DNA from: Treponema sp.
GTDB taxonomy: Bacteria > Spirochaetota > Spirochaetia > Treponematales > Treponemataceae
Length of the DNA: 40,083 nt
Reading direction: 5' to 3'
Assembly (NCBI GenBank): GCA_022640795.1
Contig: JALCCK010000023.1
Span: 1 to 40,083 of the forward strand
Shown: piece by piece, positions 35,232-40,083 of the stretch
Layout of the letters: each line of letters opens with the position of its first letter
Position numbering within the stretch: position 1 is the stretch's first letter
The notes under the pieces: generated by a model
What the model was told of the DNA's origin: nothing
Seen by the model: only the letters and a program-made list of their open reading frames with translations
Database searches by the model: none
Position numbers and translations under genes: made by a program

Positions 35232-35331
35232 GAGCCCAGGTAATCTACGGCACATCAGCCTTCTCCATACCGTTGCTTCGTTCCCGATCTGGCGGAGTTT
35301 TGAAGAGGCCGATTGCATAGCACCTGGACTC
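35232..35331 (-). ncRNA. ffs: signal recognition particle RNA (4.5S, small bacterial type)
   Basis: About 100 nt. The 5' end GAGTCCAGGT (35331-35322) pairs over ten positions, with one G-U, with the 3' end ACCTGGGCTC (35241-35232). The apex (about 35270-35293) reads CAGATCGGGAACGAAGCAAC on the minus strand, the domain IV signature: a GGAA tetraloop closed by TCG/CGA, then the asymmetric loop with AGCA that binds Ffh. There is no Alu domain. A TTTCTTT run (35231-35225) follows as terminator. It begins 5 nt after the tRNA-Ser(GGA) 3' end, so it is probably cut from the same transcript. Confidence 0.9.
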
Positions 35332-35336
35332 AAATG

Positions 35337-35422
35337 CGGAAAGAGGGGGATTCGAACCCCCGGTACCTTTTGGGTACGCACGCCTTCCAAGCGTGTACCT
35401 TAAACCTCTCGGACATCTTTCC
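35337..35422 (-). tRNA. tRNA-Ser, anticodon GGA
   Basis: The 86-nt cloverleaf has acceptor GGAAAGA/TCTTTCC, a long variable arm (GTACCCAAAAGGTAC), T-arm GGGGGTTCGAATCCCCC and anticodon loop TTGGAAG. The discriminator is G and CCA is not encoded. Reads UCC and UCU. Confidence 0.95.
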
Positions 35423-35583
35423 AAATATAGTATAGAAAGAGTGCCTTCCGGCACTACTTCGTCTGCTGAATCAATGAATAATTACTGTTTACGGGAAAGT
35501 CTGCTGAAAATATCAGGACGGACATTAGCGGATTTGAATCCCTTGTCCCTGCGGCACCCGGCCTGCTTACGTAAGCCGGGAAG
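35423..35583 (-). other. 161-nt spacer inside the tRNA cluster, with hairpins
   Basis: Long for a tRNA spacer. On the minus strand it holds CCCGG...CCGGG enclosing the palindrome GCTTACGTAAGC, a nested hairpin GGACA/TGTCC around GGATTCAAATCC (T-arm-like, perhaps a tRNA remnant), and AGTGCC-GGAA-GGCACT followed by CTTTC and a TATACT that could be a separate promoter for tRNA-Ser(GGA) and the SRP RNA. No protein-coding potential is seen. Confidence 0.5.
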
Positions 35584-35668
35584 CGGAAAGAGGGGGATTC
35601 GAACCCCCGGAACCCGAAGGTTCAACGGTTTTCGAGACCGTCCGGATCGACCACTCTCGCATCTTTCC
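35584..35668 (-). tRNA. tRNA-Ser, anticodon CGA
   Basis: The 85-nt structure has acceptor GGAAAGA/TCTTTCC, long variable arm GAACCTTCGGGTTC, anticodon loop CTCGAAA, discriminator G and no encoded CCA. The acceptor and T-arm are identical to those of tRNA-Ser(GGA), pointing to duplication or gene conversion. Reads UCG. Confidence 0.95.
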
Positions 35669-35702
35669 AGAAGTAATTATTCATCAGGCTCAAAAACCTG
35701 TA

Positions 35703-35776
35703 CGAGACTAAGAGGAGTCGAACCTCCGACCTTCAGATCCGCAATCTGACGCTCTATCCAGCTGAGCTACAGTCTC
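35703..35776 (-). tRNA. tRNA-Arg, anticodon GCG
   Basis: The 74-nt cloverleaf has acceptor GAGACTG/TAGTCTC, D-arm GCTCAGCTGGATAGAGC and anticodon stem TCAGA/TCTGA around TTGCGGA, which gives anticodon GCG. Discriminator G, CCA not encoded. It reads CGC and CGU. Most bacteria use tRNA-Arg(ACG) with inosine for this box. Confidence 0.92.
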
Positions 35777-35799
35777 AGAAAGGAACGCTGTTCCTTATA

Positions 35800-35884
35800 C
35801 GGAAGCGACAGGAGTTGAACCTGCCCGGCCCGTTAGGAACCGACGGATTAGCAATCCGTTGTATTACCGCTCTACCACGCTTCC
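35800..35884 (-). tRNA. tRNA-Ser, anticodon GCT
   Basis: The 85-nt structure has acceptor GGAAGCG/CGCTTCC, anticodon stem ACGGA/TCCGT around TTGCTAA, a long variable arm, discriminator G and no encoded CCA. Reads AGC and AGU. Confidence 0.93.
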
Positions 35885-35894
35885 ATTGTTGCAC

Positions 35895-35979
35895 CGGAGC
35901 GAGAGGGATTCGAACCCCCGGAACCTTGCGGCTCAATAGTTTTCAAGACTACCTCCATCGACCACTCGGACATCGCTCC
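35895..35979 (-). tRNA. tRNA-Ser, anticodon TGA
   Basis: The 85-nt structure has acceptor GGAGCGA/CTCGCTCC-type pairing, anticodon loop CTTGAAA, long variable arm GAGCCGCAAGGTTC, discriminator G and no encoded CCA. It is the first tRNA of the cluster and lies directly after the predicted promoter. Reads UCA and other UCN codons by wobble. Confidence 0.95.
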
Positions 35980-35993
35980 AAAGATACTTAATG

Positions 35994-36023
35994 ACAATAT
36001 CAGAAATCGATAGCAAATGTCAA
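35994..36023 (-). promoter_or_regulatory. promoter of the tRNA-SRP RNA operon
   Basis: On the minus strand consensus TTGACA (36018-36023), 18-bp spacer and TATTGT (35994-35999). The start is expected near 35987, a few bases before the 5' end of tRNA-Ser(TGA) at 35979. Confidence 0.6.
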
Positions 36024-36085
36024 GAGGTTGTCAGGTAAATAGGCAATGTTCCATGCAGTTCATCCCGAAACATGGATTATCCGCA

Positions 36086-36120
36086 GACAGTACTGGTTTG
36101 AGAGTTTTCATAGTACTGTC
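36086..36120. repeat. inverted repeat 1 of the intergenic cluster
   Basis: GACAGTACT (36086-36094) and AGTACTGTC (36112-36120), perfect 9-bp arms with a 17-nt loop. It shares the core TAGTACTGTC with the repeat at 36173. Confidence 0.75.
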
Positions 36121-36172
36121 GGGAAGATCTGCACATACCTGTTTTAAAGACTTTTATTTACTACCAGCAAAG

Positions 36173-36215
36173 TTCCGGTAGTACTGTCATGACTCTCCTG
36201 ACAGTACTACCGGAA
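36173..36215. repeat. long perfect inverted repeat 2
   Basis: TTCCGGTAGTACTGTCA (36173-36189) and its exact complement (36199-36215), 17-bp arms with a 9-nt loop. The segment CATGACTC (36188-36195, mostly loop) is complementary to GAGTCATG just downstream (36216-36223), so an alternative fold or pseudoknot is possible. No T run follows on either strand, so a simple terminator is unlikely. Confidence 0.85.
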
Positions 36216-36242
36216 GAGTCATGGAAGCTTACGAACACTTTC

Positions 36243-36270
36243 ACGGTAATACTGTCACGGGAATTACCGT
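36243..36270. repeat. inverted repeat 3
   Basis: ACGGTAAT (36243-36250) and ATTACCGT (36263-36270), perfect 8-bp arms. The loop carries ACTGTCACGG, so the sequence TAATACTGTCA is a variant of the core found in the two preceding repeats. Confidence 0.7.
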
Positions 36271-36323
36271 AACTGACGAAGAGTCTAAAATCAGTCTTAT
36301 TTTGTTTTTCCGATAGACTACGG

Positions 36324-36511
36324 ATGGTTTGAAACCAGGCGTAGAATGGTTTCAAACCAGACATAGAATGGTTTCAAACCAGACATAGAATGGTTTGGAA
36401 CCAGACATAGAATGGTTTGGAACCAGACATAGAATGGTTTGGAACCAGACATAGACTGGTTTGGAACCAGACATAGACTGGTTTGGAACCAGACATAGAC
36501 TGGTTTGAAAT
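36324..36511. repeat. 22-bp palindromic tandem repeat array, nine copies
   Basis: Units start (at GGTTT) at 36326, 36348, 36370, 36392, 36414, 36436, 36458, 36480 and 36502, an exact 22-bp period. Each carries a palindrome TGGTTTNNAACCA or TGGTTTNAAACCA, followed by GACATAGA and A or C. Variants are ordered: unit 1 centre G with a divergent linker, units 2-3 centre C, units 4-8 GG, unit 9 a half-unit. The linker base changes from A to C from unit 6 on. Spacers are constant, so this is not a CRISPR array. Confidence 0.93.
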
Positions 36512-36775
36512 TACTACTGCAAAAAGCTTTGATACGCCTCCAAAAAGTATAGCACTTTTTAAATGAAGCGGGAAAAGAATAATACACAATAGCCGGTGTC
36601 CGGGTTCCTGACAGAAACACTTTATCCGGACACAGCATCTTTATAACCGCACGCTGATAGCCGGCTATACCCAAAAGAGAACACCGCTGACTGTCCTCTG
36701 GAGTACTATCGATAGTTGCGAAATACTAGTAACTATTTTCTTAAAATGATATTTTATGAGTAAAGGGAGTGTGTT
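36512..36775. other. remainder of the intergenic block before the HdeD-like gene
   Basis: Contains a further inverted repeat GTGTCCGG (36596-36603) / CCGGACAC (36626-36633) with a 22-nt loop, the palindromes TAGCCGGCTA and ACTATCGATAGT, and a possible -10 TAAAAT near 36743-36748 for the gene at 36776. I see no gene. Together with 35980-36323 this makes about 800 bp without protein coding. Confidence 0.5.
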
Positions 36776-37411
36776 GTGAATAAAACAAATAGTGCGCTTG
36801 ATATTCTTATCGTTGCGGTAGGACTTATGATGATTGTTGCTCCTGCCGAATGTGTTCAGGTAATCGTTATTCTGCTCGGACTTGGTGCTGTCGTTTCGGG
36901 TATAATGGAACTTTCGACAGGAACATCTCTTATTCCCGATACTGTTTTTAAAATGAATATGATAATCCAGGGGTGGCTGAGTATTGTTGTCGGTATTCTT
37001 GCAATAGCGTTGCCTCTGGCTTTTGCAAAAGTGGTTTGGACCGCGATGGTTTATATTCTTGCTGTCTATCTGCTTGTTCTCGGCGGTTTGCGGATAGCGG
37101 CGCTCAGCAAGCTTCGTGCTGCAGGAATAGAATTGAAGAAATATATATTCGAAATTATTGCATCGTTTGCGGTTGCCGTTGTTCTTTTCTGTATCCCGGC
37201 AGCACTTGGCAAGATCATCATCCGGATTATCGGAATAGCGGCGATTGCCGTCGCTGCAGGCCTGTTTTATTACCAGTGGAAAAACCGGGTGATAGTTGAA
37301 TCGGCCGATTTCGTCGCGGACGCTGAGCCCTCTGGCGATGCTGCCGACTCCGCAGCGGACGCTGAGCCTTCTGGCAATGCTGCCGACGAACCTGACAGTT
37401 TTGAAAAATAA
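36776..37411 (+). CDS. HdeD/DUF308-like membrane protein with a repeated acidic tail
   Basis: The protein is 211 aa from a GTG preceded by AAGGGAG at 6 nt. Six hydrophobic segments (about 8-25, 27-45, 58-77, 82-103, 120-138, 142-160) fit the HdeD family, whose E. coli member aids acid resistance; the function here is unknown. The C-terminal tail is cytoplasm-type hydrophilic and contains two copies of ADAEPSG(D/N)AAD, a 39-bp tandem duplication starting at 37316 and 37355. The DNA copies differ at only a few bases, so the duplication looks recent. Confidence 0.82.
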   Translation: MNKTNSALDILIVAVGLMMIVAPAECVQVIVILLGLGAVVSGIMELSTGTSLIPDTVFKMNMIIQGWLSIVVGILAIALPLAFAKVVWTAMVYILAVYLLVLGGLRIAALSKLRAAGIELKKYIFEIIASFAVAVVLFCIPAALGKIIIRIIGIAAIAVAAGLFYYQWKNRVIVESADFVADAEPSGDAADSAADAEPSGNAADEPDSFEK

Positions 37412-37481
37412 AAGGACTCTGCTTAGTCTGGATTGATTTTCCGTTTATGTAATTCTTCATGATTTATTTCAAAAAGGAGCA

Positions 37482-37505
37482 AGATGTGATAAGATTGTCA
37501 CATCT
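37482..37505 (+). promoter_or_regulatory. inverted repeat in the thyX leader
   Basis: AGATGTGA (37482-37489) and TCACATCT (37498-37505), perfect 8-bp arms with an 8-nt loop, 17 bp before the thyX ATG. It may be an operator or a leader hairpin. An AAGGAG at 37474-37479 precedes an ATG-TGA start-stop pair inside the left arm. Confidence 0.5.
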
Positions 37506-37522
37506 GAAAAAAGAGGTACCGC

Positions 37523-38359
37523 ATGGCACATTGTATAGTTCCGGCAGCAGAAGAAATCCTGGATAAGGAATTTCCAGTACTTGATAAAGGTTTTGTCCGG
37601 CTGGTAGATTATTTTGGGGGCGATCAACGGATTGTCCAGTCAGCCCGTGTTTCCTATGGAGCGGGTACAAAAACCGTTTCAAAAGATGCCGGGTTAATTG
37701 ATTATCTGCTCCGTCATCAGCATACGTCACCGTTTGAACAGGTAGTACTGACGTTTCATTTAAAGATGCCTGTTTTTGTTGCCCGGCAGTGGGTACGTCA
37801 CCGTATGGGACGGATGAATGAGGTATCCGGCCGTTATTCAATTATGAAAGACGAATTTTATGTTCCGGAAGATGCTGATATAGCTCCTCAGAGTTCTGAT
37901 AACAAGCAGGGACGGTCGTCCGTGCCGTATGATACGCAGGCGGCTGAAGAAATCAGGAAAACATTTAAGGAAGAGCAGGAAAGCTCATACAAGTCGTATA
38001 CTTCTCTTGTGGACCGCGGGTTGGCCCGGGAGCTGGCGCGCATAAATTTACCGCTTTCTCTGTATACGGAATTTTACTGGCAGATGGATTTGCATAATCT
38101 GTTTCATTTTTTAAAGCTGCGGCTTGACAGCCATGCACAGAAAGAAATTCGAAAATATGCGGAGATTATACTGGGAATAACGCGGAAAGTAGCTCCGCTT
38201 GCTACTGCTTCGTTTGAAAATTACCAGAAAGAAGGCGTTCTGTTCTCCGGAGAAGAGATGGCTGCGTTACGTGCTGTTCTCGACGGGCAGGACAATCCGC
38301 TCCCGGATAAAAAAAGGGAACGGTTTAACGAAAAAATCGCGTCCGGAATACAGCTTTAG
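37523..38359 (+). CDS. thyX: FAD-dependent thymidylate synthase
   Basis: Makes dTMP from dUMP using methylene-THF, FAD and NADPH, 278 aa. The ThyX motif is RHRMGRMNEVSGRYS (about 91-105). The usual form is RHRxxSxNExSxRY; the second serine (the dUMP-site serine) is kept but the first is Arg. SARVSYGAGTK, HQHTSPFEQV and the C-terminal LARINLPLSLYTEFYWQMDLHNLFHFLKLRLD are also typical, the last holding the arginine-histidine substrate region. GAGG precedes the ATG. Its stop codon is two bases from that of the convergent gene. Confidence 0.95.
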   Translation: MAHCIVPAAEEILDKEFPVLDKGFVRLVDYFGGDQRIVQSARVSYGAGTKTVSKDAGLIDYLLRHQHTSPFEQVVLTFHLKMPVFVARQWVRHRMGRMNEVSGRYSIMKDEFYVPEDADIAPQSSDNKQGRSSVPYDTQAAEEIRKTFKEEQESSYKSYTSLVDRGLARELARINLPLSLYTEFYWQMDLHNLFHFLKLRLDSHAQKEIRKYAEIILGITRKVAPLATASFENYQKEGVLFSGEEMAALRAVLDGQDNPLPDKKRERFNEKIASGIQL

Positions 38360-38361
38360 TA

Positions 38362-40083
38362 TTAGTGCTTTGCCGGTTTAATGGCCGCTTTTACCGATGC
38401 GGCAAAAAGCTTGTTCTGGTCGTTTCTAACGGGGACCGAGAATAACGGAGCGCCGTCTTTATCGGAGATTCTGTAAATATTTCTTGGATCTGTCGAATAG
38501 GCGGGACTTTCCGGATTGTTTATCCACCAGTCAAGCACTGCGACGATGCACAACGTATATTTCAGCAGATTGGCATTTGTCGCTGCCGTTGTGGCATCGG
38601 GTCGACGTGCACCAAGCAATACATCAAGTCTTTTTGAAACGATATTGGGAATGTCGAATTTATATCGGGCCCATGGATTACTTATGCCCGATACGGCACT
38701 TTTTGTTTTTTCCGCGGCAGAGATATTTACCGCTATTTTTCTGAAATTTTCCCTGATGAATTCAGTCCGCAGACAGAGCGGCCGGTAAGGACTGTCGTCG
38801 GCCGGACGTTCCAGCAGCAGCTGCTCAAATTTGAAATGCGGAAGAAAATTATACTTTGTCTGCCAGAGCAGCGTAGAGACAATTTTTTTACCGTATTGTG
38901 TCTGGGCAAAGTCACTTTGTGAATACAGCTGGTTTCCCATATCTTTTAAATATTCACTGTAGTTTTTTTCAAACAGAACTTCCCGATATACGGTCCATTC
39001 ATCCAGACTTTTTGAAAGAGAATCGGTACTTTTACCCTTTTCATCCGTATCGAAGTCAAATTTGATATTGCGGCATCCTTGAAAAAGGTCTTCAAGAATT
39101 CGAAGCAGGGTGACGGTTATCTGAAGGGGATTTTCAGGCGAGAGAAGATTGTATCCGTCTTCAAATTCAAAAATCGGCTGGAAATACGGATACATATCAG
39201 GCATAGACTCTATAGAAAGAAAACCCGATTCCGGGAACAGATTTTCAAGAAGTTTAAGCCCGTTATTGACCACTTCGTTTCTAATCCCGTGCACCGGTTT
39301 TTTATAGAGCCGGTTTTTCGTTTTCTGTTCTTCGCCTGCTGCAGTACCGGAACTTCCGGCATTCTTTTTCTGGCTGCCGTTTTGCGGCAACAGCAGCGAG
39401 TATTTTGTCAGTTCGAGGTATTTTAAAATATCATTTATACGATGTATAAAAAAATCGGGAAATGCTTCGAAATGACCTCCGACCATTCGCATCAAAAGCG
39501 GATAAAGACCGCGGATAACCTGTCCGTACAGATACAGCCAGTCCTCAATAATGCCTTTTGAGATAATCGTCAGTTTTTTTCTGTCGGCATCGGGATATTT
39601 CAAAAGGTCTGAGTAAATATCTTTTATAAGTTCCGGAACTTTAGTTTCTCCGATGAAAAATACACAGATAAGCATTGTATACATTTTTTTCACATAGGGA
39701 ATAAGGTCCGGAACCGTCAGAATATCTTTTCTCCGTTGCAGATCAAGATATTTCAAATTGACGGACTTTGTTGACCACGAAGCGACTTTATTAAGGAATT
39801 GAAATTTCAATTCTTCATTTTGCTGAATTTTTGCTTTGTAGGTTCCTGGTGCGGCCTGCAGAAGCGTCTGTACCTGAGTAATAAAATTTTCCAGATGCCT
39901 GATATGTGTATGCAGGGTGATTTCGCAAAATTCGGGAATTACACGTTCTGTTCCGCCCTTCTGGATATGTCGTATAAAATTAAAAATTCCGTAGTTCGGT
40001 TTTATACCGTATCGTTCGGACATCATGAGTTTATCTATTTCCGTACGGTCCCGGGGAGCTATTGACGGTAACCGTCCGTTTTC
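38362..40083 (-). CDS. large unidentified protein, N-terminus beyond the window
   Basis: The frame stays open through the right edge. Upstream of the first internal ATG pair (40026, 40023) another 19 codons read as ordinary protein (NGRLPSIAPRDRTEIDKL), so the true start is outside and at least 573 residues are seen. It is largely helical, polar and lacks membrane segments or a signal. A low-complexity linker (NGSQKKNAGSSGTAAGEEQ) near the middle separates two halves. No motif is recognised; a spirochaete-specific cytoplasmic protein is my guess. Confidence 0.8.
   Translation of the reverse strand, partial: ENGRLPSIAPRDRTEIDKLMMSERYGIKPNYGIFNFIRHIQKGGTERVIPEFCEITLHTHIRHLENFITQVQTLLQAAPGTYKAKIQQNEELKFQFLNKVASWSTKSVNLKYLDLQRRKDILTVPDLIPYVKKMYTMLICVFFIGETKVPELIKDIYSDLLKYPDADRKKLTIISKGIIEDWLYLYGQVIRGLYPLLMRMVGGHFEAFPDFFIHRINDILKYLELTKYSLLLPQNGSQKKNAGSSGTAAGEEQKTKNRLYKKPVHGIRNEVVNNGLKLLENLFPESGFLSIESMPDMYPYFQPIFEFEDGYNLLSPENPLQITVTLLRILEDLFQGCRNIKFDFDTDEKGKSTDSLSKSLDEWTVYREVLFEKNYSEYLKDMGNQLYSQSDFAQTQYGKKIVSTLLWQTKYNFLPHFKFEQLLLERPADDSPYRPLCLRTEFIRENFRKIAVNISAAEKTKSAVSGISNPWARYKFDIPNIVSKRLDVLLGARRPDATTAATNANLLKYTLCIVAVLDWWINNPESPAYSTDPRNIYRISDKDGAPLFSVPVRNDQNKLFAASVKAAIKPAKH

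Noticed and set aside
35160..35749. Open frames across the tRNA and SRP RNA genes
   Set aside because: They read through well-formed RNA genes, and the apparent peptides are translations of tRNA arms.
36324..36511. CRISPR array
   Set aside because: Period is 22 bp with constant, not unique, spacers, and no cas genes are near.
36161..36674. Minus-strand open frames through the 22-bp array, with repeats such as FYVWFQT
   Set aside because: The 22-nt unit has no stop in any phase on that strand, so a 66-nt/22-residue periodic frame arises automatically. No ribosome site or signal, and the frame is simply the DNA repeat.
1..40083. Mobile element, prophage or integron
   Set aside because: No transposase, integrase, recombinase or phage structural genes and no long terminal repeats were seen, despite the tRNA cluster being a common insertion site.

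Overview
The window looks like a chromosomal segment of a Treponema-type spirochaete. The organism assignment is inferred from gene content: a FabV/Ter-type trans-2-enoyl reductase next to fabF, a bacterial XPB helicase with its helicase-associated partner, a class III fructose-1,6-bisphosphatase, an ApbE lipoprotein, a ThyX and several spirochaete-style proteins I cannot name. Base composition looks even, and I see no integrase, transposase, phage gene or CRISPR array.

Layout. 1-2530 (mostly minus strand): a beta-barrel outer-membrane protein, a small four-helix membrane protein and an AlkD-like DNA repair protein. 2668-7496 (plus): aspS, an ApbE flavin transferase lipoprotein and a degenerate-GGDEF/EAL c-di-GMP phosphodiesterase. 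7498-13682: a divergent SDF-family symporter facing an unnamed Rossmann-like protein, followed by XPB and the helicase-associated protein. 13703-19834: gph, then a minus-strand series reading radical SAM/B12 protein, ABC permease, ABC ATPase, glycosyltransferase and EIIC-like permease. 20202-25383 (plus): acyl-CoA ligase, metallo-beta-lactamase-fold hydrolase, fabF and fabV. 25539-28399: an active/inactive M16 protease pair, periplasmic or membrane anchored. 28523-31354: pyrB-pyrI-pyrC. 31454-35226: class III FBPase, a small secreted protein and a Ste24/M48 protease. 35232-35979 (minus): five tRNAs followed by the SRP RNA. 35980-36775: a repeat-rich intergenic block. 36776-40083: an HdeD-like protein, thyX and an edge-truncated unknown protein.

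Two things stand out. First, at least eight genes (alkD, aspS, the symporter, the Rossmann-like gene, XPB, the glycosyltransferase, fbp and the M48 protease) have a sigma70-like -10 box ending only 6-10 nt before the start codon and no clear Shine-Dalgarno. Other genes in the window have textbook ribosome binding sites. This suggests frequent leaderless or near-leaderless initiation.

Second, the non-coding block 35232-36634 holds a minus-strand RNA array with four serine tRNAs of four different anticodons (enough to read all six serine codons), an unusual tRNA-Arg with anticodon GCG, and an SRP RNA 5 nt downstream of the last tRNA. It is followed by several long inverted repeats and a nine-copy 22-bp palindromic tandem array. 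None of this is visible at the protein level.
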